Notes: a model not told the origin generated them from the sequence alone. Counted from the first letter of the stretch, positions 1 to 7,057 are shown. The stretch is DNA of 8,953 nt from an uncultured Cocleimonas sp. (GCA_937974135.1 CALJIH010000225.1:1-8953), one strand, 5' to 3'. Made by a program: numbers and translations.

Positions 1-927
1 TGTCGTTTTGCAAAAATTGGCTCGAAACAAATTTTGTGGTCAGAAACTTATCAACTTGATAATGAACATCCGATTAAAAATCAAGACAATATCATTAGAA
101 AAATAATTGCTGATATTGTAGATATTCACTTGGGAAGAATGCAGCTTGATTGGGCAAGAAACCTTCTCTTAGATAAAGAAAATATTCCAAATGAATTTAA
201 AGTTTTAGCTTTTTATCGCCAATACTATGACACTTTGAATTTACAAACTTTTTCTGAAGCTATAGATGAATGTGATGCTGCATTAGAAAGAAATCCTAGT
301 GATATTATTGCAAATATAATTTATGCGGATCTTTGCAGAAGAGATTTTGTGTACTCCTTCAATCAAATTGGCGCCTCCCTTGAAAAAGGAATAAAAAGTG
401 CTGAAAAAGTAACTCATTTACAACCAGATTCCAGTGACGGGCATTTTGTGCTTGGTCAATTATTATTTAGCCAGGGAGAATGGGACAGAAGTAAAGACGA
501 GTTTTATAAAGCAAGAGAAATAACCAGTTACAATAGTGCTCTACAATATGCGATTGGATACTATTTTTGTCTCATGGAAATGTGGGATGAAGGATTAATT
601 TTAGTCAACAAATCAATTGATACTTCAAGCGCTCATCCATCATGGTTTCACATGCCAAAAGCGTTATTTTTATATGATCAAGCAAAATTTAAAGAATCGT
701 TAGCTGAGGCAAGAAAGATTCTCGCACCTAACATACCCTTAGGACCAATAATGCGGAGTGTATGTCATGCACAATTAGGTGAGATTAATAAAGCAAAAAT
801 TGAATACAAAGAATTGCTAAATAGATTACCAACTATTGAAACAAAAGGCCGAGAAACAATGTATCGGCTTTTTGGTAATAAAGAATTATCCGAAAAAATC
901 TGTGATGGCTTAAATAAGATAGTTTAG
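1..927 (+). CDS. TolB-like/TPR-repeat protein, 5'-truncated by window edge (probable C-terminal part of a wHTH- or cyclase-type regulator)
   Basis: The reading frame is open from base 1, so the gene begins upstream and 308 residues are visible. A TTG at 34 is the first possible start inside the window, but the residues before it (ending ...KQILWSETY) already match a domain. An LWSE-Y motif followed by an 'NIIRKI-ADIV' helix is typical of the end of the TolB-like/FlgO-type domain that precedes TPR repeats in CadC-like transcriptional regulators and some class III adenylate cyclases. The rest is helical repeat: clear TPR-like units lie near visible residues 141-178 (HFVLGQLLFSQGEW then KAREI), 180-206, 215-243 and 250-276. 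The effector domain (DNA-binding or cyclase) would lie off the left edge and cannot be seen. The stop (925-927) lies 6 bp from the convergent ftsY stop. The family call is inferred from motifs; the TPR assignment is firmer than the upstream domain. Confidence 0.75.
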   Translation, partial: CRFAKIGSKQILWSETYQLDNEHPIKNQDNIIRKIIADIVDIHLGRMQLDWARNLLLDKENIPNEFKVLAFYRQYYDTLNLQTFSEAIDECDAALERNPSDIIANIIYADLCRRDFVYSFNQIGASLEKGIKSAEKVTHLQPDSSDGHFVLGQLLFSQGEWDRSKDEFYKAREITSYNSALQYAIGYYFCLMEMWDEGLILVNKSIDTSSAHPSWFHMPKALFLYDQAKFKESLAEARKILAPNIPLGPIMRSVCHAQLGEINKAKIEYKELLNRLPTIETKGRETMYRLFGNKELSEKICDGLNKIV

Positions 928-933
928 TACTAC

Positions 934-2118
934 TTATTCATTTGCTAGCAGTGCACCCGTAAATTCGTACGCATCAAATTCTTGTAAATCATCTATAGAT
1001 TCACCTACTCCAATAAATCTAACCGGAATACCCGTTTTTTCGGCCATGGCAAATAAAATGCCACCTTTTGCAGTACCATCCAATTTAGTTACAGTAATAC
1101 CTGTTAAACCTAAGGCTGCATCAAACTCCCTAGCTTGAGCTAATGCATTTTGACCAATGCTTGCATCTACTATCAACATGATTTCATGAGGCGCTTCCGG
1201 GTTTATTTTCTGCATTACACGTTTAACTTTTTTGAGCTCTTCCATTAAGTTCGTTTGTGTGTGTAAACGCCCAGCTGTATCAGCCAATAAAATATCAATA
1301 TTTTTTGCTTTAGCTGACTCCATTGCATCATAAATAACAGAGGCACTATCAGCGCCTGTACCTTGAGCTACTACAGGGATATCATTGCGTTCTCCCCAAA
1401 CTTGCAATTGCTCAACAGCAGCCGCTCTAAAGGTATCTCCAGCGGCAAGCATCACCGATAGACCTTCTTCTTGAAACTGTTTAGCAAGCTTACCGATTGT
1501 TGTGGTTTTTCCAGCACCGTTTATGCCAACCATTAATACTACTGCTGGACCATCAATATCATCCAAGTCTAAAGGTTTTGAAACAGGACGAAGAATTTTG
1601 ACCATCTCATCATTCAAAGCAGCCATCAAAGCATCAACATCATTTAATTCATTGCGCGAACTACGTTGAGTTAGGTCACTAATTATTCGTTGAGTAGCTT
1701 CCATTCCAACATCGGCCAATAAAAGACGAGTTTCAAGTTCTTCAAGAACATCATCATCGATTTTCTTTTTACCTAACACTAAGGCACTCATGCCTTCTGT
1801 TAAAGAATTACCCGTTTTCGCTAAACCAGATCGTAATCGTTTAAATAAACCTTCTTTTTTATCAGGCTTTTGTTCAGAACTTTCATTAACCGAATCCAAA
1901 TGACTTTCAACTGGTTTGCTCTCTGATTGAGCCTTGCTGCTTACTATTTCTTGTTGTTCTGTATTCTCTATAGACTCATCAATACCTAAATCAGACTCAT
2001 TTTCAGCCGAACCTAAATTATTTTTAATCTTAATTTCATTTGAATCTTGAGACGATTCTAGATTAGCATCGTCTATAGATTGATCTTCTGGCTTTTTTTT
2101 CTTAAATAGTCGGAACAT
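934..2118 (-). CDS. ftsY: Signal recognition particle receptor FtsY
   Basis: FtsY is the SRP receptor GTPase. It docks Ffh/4.5S RNA-bound ribosomes at the inner membrane for co-translational insertion. The protein is 394 aa. Residues 1-9 (MFRLFKKKK) are basic, 11-88 form an acidic Ser/Asp/Glu-rich A domain, and 89-110 are the amphipathic membrane-targeting helix (GLFKRLRSGLAKTGNSL). The N domain covers about 118-180 (RLLLADVG). The G domain has the P-loop GINGAGKTT (198-206), DTFRAAAVEQL (228-238), DTAGR (280-284), TKLDGTAKGG (344-353) and GVGE (370-373). All SRP-GTPase motifs are intact. The start is ATG at 2116-2118; no strong Shine-Dalgarno is visible. It is transcribed divergently from the M16 peptidase operon across only 38 bp. 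In many gammaproteobacteria ftsE, ftsX and rpoH follow ftsY; here a convergent TPR gene follows instead, so that operon is split. Codons 6-9 contain a run of eight A residues in the coding strand. Confidence 0.98.
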   Translation of the reverse strand: MFRLFKKKKPEDQSIDDANLESSQDSNEIKIKNNLGSAENESDLGIDESIENTEQQEIVSSKAQSESKPVESHLDSVNESSEQKPDKKEGLFKRLRSGLAKTGNSLTEGMSALVLGKKKIDDDVLEELETRLLLADVGMEATQRIISDLTQRSSRNELNDVDALMAALNDEMVKILRPVSKPLDLDDIDGPAVVLMVGINGAGKTTTIGKLAKQFQEEGLSVMLAAGDTFRAAAVEQLQVWGERNDIPVVAQGTGADSASVIYDAMESAKAKNIDILLADTAGRLHTQTNLMEELKKVKRVMQKINPEAPHEIMLIVDASIGQNALAQAREFDAALGLTGITVTKLDGTAKGGILFAMAEKTGIPVRFIGVGESIDDLQEFDAYEFTGALLANE

Positions 2119-2156
2119 TGTTATACTTTACTTTTTAGGTTTATCGGCAAAAAATA
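2119..2156. promoter_or_regulatory. Compact divergent control region between ftsY and the M16 operon
   Basis: Only 38 bp separate the two divergent start codons. A TATACT -10-like hexamer on the plus strand (2122-2127) would place a transcript start near 2134, giving the M16 operon a short leader of about 23 nt. No good -35 is seen at the right distance, and its position would fall inside the ftsY start region. The ftsY promoter must lie inside the 5' end of the M16 gene; I could not resolve it. Neither gene has a strong Shine-Dalgarno. The arrangement is certain; the hexamer is a weak prediction. Confidence 0.4.
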
Positions 2157-3578
2157 ATGATTAGAAGTTTATCACTTGCAACAAACAACCGCGTTAGTTT
2201 TTTATTATCGACTCTATTTTTAATATCAGCTTTAAGTTTTAGTGCAAATGCTACAGATACTGAATTAAACAAGAAGAATAATAAAATTCCAGTTCATGAG
2301 TATGACCTAGAAAACGGTTTGAAAGTATTAGTTAAACAAGATAAACGGGCTCCAATAGCTGTCATTCAAGTTTGGTATAAAGTAGGAACGAGTTATGAGC
2401 ATGAAGGAATAACAGGTCTTTCGCACGCTCTTGAACACATGATGTTCAAAGGTACCAAAACACGTAAATCCGGTGAGTTTGAACGCTTGGTGTCAGCCAT
2501 TGGCGCTCGTAATAACGCTTTCACCTCACAAGATTACACGGCCTATTACGAGGTTTTGGCGAGTGACAAGCTCGAAGAAGCGATGGAAATTGAAGCGGAT
2601 CGCATGAGAAACGTGATCTTTGACCCTAAAGAATTTGAAAAAGAAATAGAAGTTGTCAAAGAAGAACGTCGCTGGAGAACAGATGATAAACCAGCATCTT
2701 TAACCAGAGAGCAATTCAATGCGGTCGCTTTTTTGAACAGCCCCTATCGTGCACCAGTCATTGGTTGGATGGTTGATTTAGAAGAAATGACCGTGGATGA
2801 TGCAAAAATTTGGTACAAAAAGTGGTACACACCAAATAATGCAACGTTAGTCGTCGTCGGAGACGTTGAGCCAGATGCTGTCCATGAAATGGCAAAAAAA
2901 TATTTTGGCGCATACAAAAGTAATCCCTTACCAGTGGTTAAAACACGAACTGAAGTTGAGCAAAAAGGGATTCGAAATATAACCTTAAAGCTTCCAGCAA
3001 AATTACCTAGTTTACGTATGGGTTATAAAACACCTGCAATGATAAGCGCCAAAAAAGGCAAAGTTCCAGAGTGGGAGCCATATGCATTAGAAGTCCTTGC
3101 AAATATTTTAGACGGTGGTGACAGCGCAAGATTTGCAAAGAATTTAATCCGTGGCAAAGAAGTTGCCGCGGGGGCAAATTCCGGATACTACGGTTACGGT
3201 CGTTTAGATAACTTACTTATAATCTCAGGAACACCTGCAAAGGGTGTTTCGACTCAAAAACTTAAAGAATCGATCTTAGAAGAAATCGAAACCCTAAAGA
3301 GTGAGCTAGTAAGTGAAGCAGAATTAAAACGGGTAAAAGCACAAGTTATAGCGGGTGAAGTTTTTGAACGTGATTCTATTCAACATATGGCTACACTTCT
3401 TGGTTCGTTAGAAACTGTAGGTTTAGGCCACAAATATATTGATCAATACGTACCTGGCGTTTTGGCAGTAACTGCGCAACAAATTCAAGATGTAGCAAAA
3501 AAGTATCTAATTGAAAATCATTTGACGGTTGCCGAGTTAATTCCACTACCTTTAGGTGAAAAGCAGGAGAAAAAATAA
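2157..3578 (+). CDS. M16 family zinc metallopeptidase, catalytic subunit, exported
   Basis: This 473-aa protein is a predicted periplasmic metalloprotease of the M16 (pitrilysin/processing-peptidase) clan. A signal peptide spans residues 1-32, with a hydrophobic stretch at 14-28 and likely cleavage after SANA. The inverted zinc motif HXXEH is intact as H90-A-L-E93-H94. E170, in VVKEER, lies 75 residues after it and is the expected third zinc ligand. An N-A-F-T-S segment (120-124), usual in the family active site, is also present. Two M16 halves are visible, the second beginning around residue 280. The length fits single-chain bacterial M16B proteins that pair with an inactive partner. The next gene encodes such a partner: its ATG overlaps this stop by one base (TAATG), so the two are probably translated together as a heteromer. 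The start ATG gives a complete signal peptide. The natural substrate is unknown, and the name pqqL or a mitochondrial-processing name would overstate the evidence. Confidence 0.93.
   Translation: MIRSLSLATNNRVSFLLSTLFLISALSFSANATDTELNKKNNKIPVHEYDLENGLKVLVKQDKRAPIAVIQVWYKVGTSYEHEGITGLSHALEHMMFKGTKTRKSGEFERLVSAIGARNNAFTSQDYTAYYEVLASDKLEEAMEIEADRMRNVIFDPKEFEKEIEVVKEERRWRTDDKPASLTREQFNAVAFLNSPYRAPVIGWMVDLEEMTVDDAKIWYKKWYTPNNATLVVVGDVEPDAVHEMAKKYFGAYKSNPLPVVKTRTEVEQKGIRNITLKLPAKLPSLRMGYKTPAMISAKKGKVPEWEPYALEVLANILDGGDSARFAKNLIRGKEVAAGANSGYYGYGRLDNLLIISGTPAKGVSTQKLKESILEEIETLKSELVSEAELKRVKAQVIAGEVFERDSIQHMATLLGSLETVGLGHKYIDQYVPGVLAVTAQQIQDVAKKYLIENHLTVAELIPLPLGEKQEKK
3565..3569 (+). promoter_or_regulatory. 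Ribosome binding site AGGAG for the second M16 gene, inside the end of the first
   Basis: AGGAG sits 8 nt before the ATG at 3578, within the last codons of the first M16 gene. Together with the 1-bp TAATG overlap it fixes the start of the second gene and suggests translational coupling of the two subunits. Confidence 0.75.
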
Positions 3579-4987
3579 TGATAAAACTTAATCAACAACA
3601 ATCTAATTCATTGCTCAAAAGACCTTTTGCATTCTCAATAGCAATTTTATTCCTGTTATTTAGTCAAATCTCTCAAGCAGGGCCAAAAATAGAAAACTGG
3701 ATTACCTCATCAGGATTGCGTGTTTATTTTGTCAATGTTCCTGAATTACCAATGCTTGATTTACGTCTGTCGTTTGCTGCGGGCAGTGCTTATGACGGGG
3801 ATAAACTAGGCATTTCTGGCATGACAACCAGTATGTTGAATAAAGGTGCAGCTGGTTTAAATGCTGATCAAATTGCTGAAAACTTTGAATCTGTTGGCGC
3901 AAATTTTTCTGCTAATTCTGGACGGGATGCTATTTCAATTAGCCTTCGTACCTTAACACTTGACGAGCAAATACAAAAAGGCATGGAAAATTGGCTTAAG
4001 GTCATTGAAAAACCTGAGTTTCCTGAAGCAGATTTCAAGCGCTTAAAAAAACAAGCGCTAATTGGTTTGCAAGCCGAAAAACAAAACCCTGGCTCAATTG
4101 CGAGTAAAGTATTTTATAAAAATTTATACCCAAATCATCCTTACGGTGAACCACAAAACGGCACAGAAGAAAGCATTAATGCTATGACTACTGATGACCT
4201 GAAAGCTTTCTTCAAACGCTATTTTGTGAACAAAAATGGACAAATTGCTTTAGTTGGCTCTATCGATAGAAAACAAGCTGAAGCGATTGCTGAGAAGGTT
4301 TCCAAAGCCTTAACTTCGAATGATCGTGGTGAGGGAGAGAAAGCAGCCCCTATACCAGAAGTGAAACCTTTAACAGAAGCGAAAACGATTCGTGTTCCTT
4401 TTCCATCTTCACAAGCCCATATATTTATCGGCCAACCCGGAAATAAACGCGGTGATAAAGATTATTATTCGCTTTATCTAGGCAATCACGAATTAGGTGG
4501 AAGCGGTTTTACCTCACGCCTGATGAAAGAAATTCGAGTTAAGCGCGGGCTATCATATAGCGTGTACAGTTACTTTATTCCAATGAAAGAATTTGGGCCA
4601 TTTATGCTAGGTCTACAAACAAAACTTTCACAAACGGATGAAGCGATTAAAGTGGCTCGCGAGGTGCTTGAAACCTTTCAAAAAGAGGGTCCATCAGAAG
4701 ATAATTTAAAAGCATCTAAATTAAACATAACCGGTGGCTTTCCCTTACGCACGGCGAGTAATGATGACATTGTAGGGTATATTGATGTGATCGGAATGTA
4801 TGACCTTCCTTTAGACTATCTCGATACGTTTACTAATATTATTAACGACACTTCTCGTGAACAAGTCATTGATGCGTTTAAACGCCGTGTAGATCTGGAC
4901 AAATTACTAACCGTAATTGTTGGCGGTGAAGCAGATGTAGCAAAATCAGACAGTGCAAATGGCGAAAAGAAAGAAAGCACAAACTAA
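3578..4987 (+). CDS. M16 family peptidase-like protein, non-catalytic partner subunit, exported
   Basis: This 469-aa protein has the M16 fold but lacks the zinc site. Where the preceding gene has GLSHALEHMMFKG, this one has GISGMTTSMLNKG (residues 78-90), so both histidines and the glutamate of HXXEH are lost. The second half keeps the conserved R-G-L-S-Y-S-V-Y segment (323-330). In two-chain M16B enzymes the corresponding Arg/Tyr region of the inactive subunit contributes to substrate binding; that role is known for the family and inferred here. A signal peptide covers residues 1-34 (hydrophobic 17-31, likely cleavage after SQA). The product should therefore meet its catalytic partner in the periplasm. 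The start is set by AGGAG and the TAATG junction. The 3' end is lysine/glutamate-rich and its last 29 bp overlap rsmD. The same gene pair next to rsmD and ftsY occurs in Pseudomonas-like genomes. Confidence 0.92.
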   Translation: MIKLNQQQSNSLLKRPFAFSIAILFLLFSQISQAGPKIENWITSSGLRVYFVNVPELPMLDLRLSFAAGSAYDGDKLGISGMTTSMLNKGAAGLNADQIAENFESVGANFSANSGRDAISISLRTLTLDEQIQKGMENWLKVIEKPEFPEADFKRLKKQALIGLQAEKQNPGSIASKVFYKNLYPNHPYGEPQNGTEESINAMTTDDLKAFFKRYFVNKNGQIALVGSIDRKQAEAIAEKVSKALTSNDRGEGEKAAPIPEVKPLTEAKTIRVPFPSSQAHIFIGQPGNKRGDKDYYSLYLGNHELGGSGFTSRLMKEIRVKRGLSYSVYSYFIPMKEFGPFMLGLQTKLSQTDEAIKVAREVLETFQKEGPSEDNLKASKLNITGGFPLRTASNDDIVGYIDVIGMYDLPLDYLDTFTNIINDTSREQVIDAFKRRVDLDKLLTVIVGGEADVAKSDSANGEKKESTN

Positions 4988-5546
4988 GAATAGCAACTCC
5001 CTCAGAATTATTGGGGGTGATTGGCGAAGTAGAAAATTACCTTTTATTGATGCACCTGGATTACGTCCTACTCCCGATAGAATCCGAGAAACTTTATTTA
5101 ATTGGTTGCAAGCGCATATTCATGGCGCACGTTGCCTCGATATGTTCGCAGGCAGTGGAGCTTTGGGTTTTGAAGCATTATCGCGCGGCGCCAAAGATCT
5201 TATTTTTATCGAGAAACATCCAGCATGTGCTAAACAACTCCTAGAAAATATTAAGCTTTTAAATGCAGAAGCTGAAGTGGTCAATGCCGATGCGTTAAAC
5301 TTTCTGAGTAAAATTCAAAGCCCTAATCAAGCATTTGACATCGTTTTTCTTGACCCTCCCTATCGTCTAGGATTAATCGAAAAATCTGTAAAATATTTAG
5401 CTTCTGAAAATCTTATTGATACAAGTACATTGCTCTATGTAGAGCACGAAACAGAAGAATCTTTTGTTTGGGATAAATTAGGATTTCAAATAGTAAAAGA
5501 GGCAAAAGCAGGACAAGTACATAGTTTTCTTTTAAAGAAAGCCTAG
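4959..5546 (+). CDS. rsmD: 16S rRNA (guanine-966-N2)-methyltransferase RsmD
   Basis: RsmD uses S-adenosylmethionine to methylate G966 of 16S rRNA in the assembling 30S subunit. From the ATG at 4959 the protein is 195 aa, close to the E. coli length (198). Visible motifs, numbered from that ATG, are the N-terminal RIIGG-WR-RKLP (16-28), GLRPTPDRIRETLFNWL (34-50), the SAM-binding motif LDMFAGSGALG (60-70) and the catalytic DPPY (132-135). The C-terminal AGQVHSFLL (184-192) also fits the family. A GTG at 4953 would add two residues; ATG is preferred because it gives MAKRKK. No clear Shine-Dalgarno precedes either, so translation probably depends on ribosomes finishing the upstream M16 gene, which overlaps by 29 bp. 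It is the last gene of the M16-M16-rsmD operon. No intrinsic terminator is seen downstream. Confidence 0.96.
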   Translation: MAKRKKAQTKNSNSLRIIGGDWRSRKLPFIDAPGLRPTPDRIRETLFNWLQAHIHGARCLDMFAGSGALGFEALSRGAKDLIFIEKHPACAKQLLENIKLLNAEAEVVNADALNFLSKIQSPNQAFDIVFLDPPYRLGLIEKSVKYLASENLIDTSTLLYVEHETEESFVWDKLGFQIVKEAKAGQVHSFLLKKA

Positions 5547-5548
5547 TT

Positions 5549-5640
5549 TTTGCATAAATTCTATTTACATTTTTAAATAAAAGCTTTAATTGATCCTATG
5601 GGGCAGATTTTTCAAAACCGCATAAAAGGGGGGGGGTGTT
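5549..5640 (+). repeat. Duplicated intergenic element, copy A (downstream of rsmD)
   Basis: This copy begins 2 bp after the rsmD stop and matches 6872-7000 in the same orientation. Box 1 (5549-5574) matches 6872-6897 at 22 of 26 positions. A middle part shares AAGC..TAAT..ATCC, in the same order, with 6909-6922. The core (5606-5640, with GCATAAAA and nine G at 5628-5636) matches 6968-7000 at 31 of 33 aligned positions plus one 1-bp gap. A further short AGTATAA match follows each core. It lies downstream of the 367-aa gene on the minus strand; copy B lies upstream of that gene. Whether further copies exist elsewhere in the genome cannot be seen. Confidence 0.8.
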
Positions 5641-5697
5641 CTTCGACAGGCTCAGTATAAATACTTGGACATACTTCACTAAACTCAGTACAAGTGA
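5641..5697 (+). repeat. Two imperfect tandem units of a TTCGAC...CTCAGTA repeat
   Basis: CTTCGACAGGCTCAGTATAA at 5641-5660 is followed, 33 bp on, by CTTCACTAAACTCAGTACAA at 5674-5693. The units share CTTC, CTCAGTA and the following AA, with several changes between. The TTCGACAGGCTCAG core resembles short dispersed intergenic repeats that I recall from many bacterial genomes. This is an impression from memory, not a search. The units lie between copy A of the duplicated element and the end of the minus-strand gene. Confidence 0.5.
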
Positions 5698-5714
5698 CAA
5701 CCATCGCTTTTTAA

Positions 5715-6818
5715 CTAATTTCCACTTAAATTGATCGTGTAACTCTGATCAATTCTTTTCTTTTGTCTTAATCCCTCACCCTTAATAGCAGGAATGGTTT
5801 TTACAAAAGTTTGATGCATCGCCTTAATTGCTGGACTATCCGGCGACAAACCTAATTTACGTACCACGTATTCAGCCTCAATCGCAAAATAGATTTCTTG
5901 TAAATTTTCGTTACTCTGGTCTTCAAGTACCTTCCAATCGTTGATTATTTTTGTCAGCGGTTGTTCAAGATCTCTATTTTTATACAGGTGATCTTTAATT
6001 ACAGCGGTTTGTTGCCCCGCTATTCTTTTCAATTCGTGAATAGTTTTTATATCTTCTTCAAGACGAACCTCTAAAGTACCAATAAATCGTAATAGCTCTG
6101 TTGTCATTCCCGAGCTTATCGGTTTGATCTTCTCGCGTAAGCTCTGGTTTATAGCAATCTGTTTTTCAGATTTTGGACGTTTGCGGTTTGCATCTAAAAG
6201 CTTGCGCGAGCGATCTAACATTTTCACCATCTCACCCTGCACACCATACAAGTGAGTTTGATAATCCGCTTGGGCCTTTTTTATCTGAGCTTCTATTTGC
6301 ACCGCTTGTTTTGAAAACTTAACCATGACATCTTGACGATCCATGGTGTTATGCGCAATCCATGCACGACGTACTTCTTTGTCGGTTTCTGTATACGCTT
6401 TATACAAAGATTCATGACCTAGCGACCATTGCTTTCTCACCATCCGAATTAAATCGATGTGATTAGGATGAGCAATTTCCATGCTCTGAACGCCATTAAT
6501 TAGCGTTTGCATCTCTAGCAGTTGTTTACGAAGCTCTTGGCGAGAACTAGCCAAAGGTTTATACACATCTGCAATGAAGGATTCGATTTCGACGCGTTCT
6601 TGCTCTTTACGGATGTCGGTACGCCAATTTGAAAGACTTTTGAACAACAGAGCAAAAATAATCAGCGAGGGAATAAATAGGATTGCCGCCAAGGTTGTCA
6701 TTTTATCTTGAGGCAAACGACCCTGTTTTTTTATCTGGCGCATTAATAGCACCAAGACGATAAAAATGGCTATCGAAAATATTATAAAAATAGCAAAAAT
6801 AAAATTAGCGAAAGTCAA
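5715..6818 (-). CDS. Two-TM membrane protein with long helical domain, function unknown
   Basis: I do not recognise this 367-aa protein as a named family. Residues 3-26 and 41-60 are hydrophobic membrane segments separated by a basic loop (RQIKKQGR, 27-34). By the positive-inside rule the loop is cytoplasmic, which puts both the N-terminus and the ~300-residue C-terminal domain on the periplasmic side. That domain is charged and predicted mostly helical, with heptad-like stretches around 66-110, 170-210 and 245-275; W65, W130 and W153 stand out. No enzyme motif, cysteine or lipobox is visible. The start is TTG at 6818: an in-frame stop lies five codons upstream with no ATG in between, AGGA (6825-6828) is well spaced, and the next Met (26) would remove the first membrane segment. 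It is a single-gene unit, opposite in strand to its neighbours and bracketed by direct repeats at 5549 and 6872, which suggests insertion or duplication. A sensory or scaffold role is possible but unsupported. Confidence 0.82.
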   Translation of the reverse strand: MTFANFIFAIFIIFSIAIFIVLVLLMRQIKKQGRLPQDKMTTLAAILFIPSLIIFALLFKSLSNWRTDIRKEQERVEIESFIADVYKPLASSRQELRKQLLEMQTLINGVQSMEIAHPNHIDLIRMVRKQWSLGHESLYKAYTETDKEVRRAWIAHNTMDRQDVMVKFSKQAVQIEAQIKKAQADYQTHLYGVQGEMVKMLDRSRKLLDANRKRPKSEKQIAINQSLREKIKPISSGMTTELLRFIGTLEVRLEEDIKTIHELKRIAGQQTAVIKDHLYKNRDLEQPLTKIINDWKVLEDQSNENLQEIYFAIEAEYVVRKLGLSPDSPAIKAMHQTFVKTIPAIKGEGLRQKKRIDQSYTINLSGN

Positions 6819-6847
6819 AAATAATCCTAATTACAACATTGAGGAAG

Positions 6848-6853
6848 ATTATA
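6848..6853 (-). promoter_or_regulatory. -10 element (TATAAT) for the 367-aa membrane protein
   Basis: The minus strand reads TATAAT here, matching the consensus, 30 bp before the TTG start. Transcription would begin near 6841. The 17-bp-spaced -35 position (6871-6876, ACAAAG) matches TTGACA poorly and overlaps the first base pairs of repeat copy B. An AGGA ribosome binding site follows at 6825-6828, 6 nt before the TTG. Confidence 0.5.
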
Positions 6854-6871
6854 AATGAAAAACAACCAAGC

Positions 6872-7000
6872 TTTGTATAAATTCTAGTTACCTATTTACG
6901 CGACAATACAAGCCTAATATCCGCTAAACAATGTTTGTAACAAAGCGCAGTGACTATTCAAAGGGATGATTTTTAAAAGCGCATAAAAGTGGGGGGGTGT
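6872..7000 (+). repeat. Duplicated intergenic element, copy B
   Basis: This is the partner of 5549-5640, in direct orientation about 1.32 kb away. Box 1 is 6872-6897 and the core is 6968-7000, with GCGCATAAAAGT followed by seven G (6991-6997). Compared with copy A it carries roughly 40 extra bp between the middle part and the core. Its left end overlaps the promoter of the minus-strand membrane gene; its right end lies 58 bp before a CRP-type operator. Confidence 0.8.
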
Positions 7001-7057
7001 CTTTTTTAGTATAATTTATGCTTGATAGCCTCTAGAAATATAATTTTAGGTTTTAAA

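Noticed and set aside
34..36. TTG as the start of the TPR gene
   Set aside because: The frame is open to base 1 and the residues before and after this TTG form one conserved motif, so it is an internal codon of a truncated gene.
4953..4958. GTG start for rsmD, two codons upstream
   Set aside because: Neither start has a clear Shine-Dalgarno; the ATG at 4959 gives a normal MAKRKK start and usual length, so it is preferred, though GTG is not excluded.
5011..5244. 77-codon plus-strand reading frame
   Set aside because: It lies wholly inside rsmD in another frame and has no domain or ribosome binding site.
5570..5590. Palindromic AAAGCTTT and TTAAA/TTTAA after rsmD as a terminator
   Set aside because: The stems are short and AT-rich and no T-run follows.
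5628..5636. G-quadruplex at the G-run
   Set aside because: There is a single G-run in each repeat copy; no set of four nearby runs.
5715..6818. LemA-like or chemoreceptor identity for the 367-aa membrane protein
   Set aside because: Two TMs and long helices fit superficially, but no LemA signature, HAMP domain or methyl-accepting signalling region is visible.
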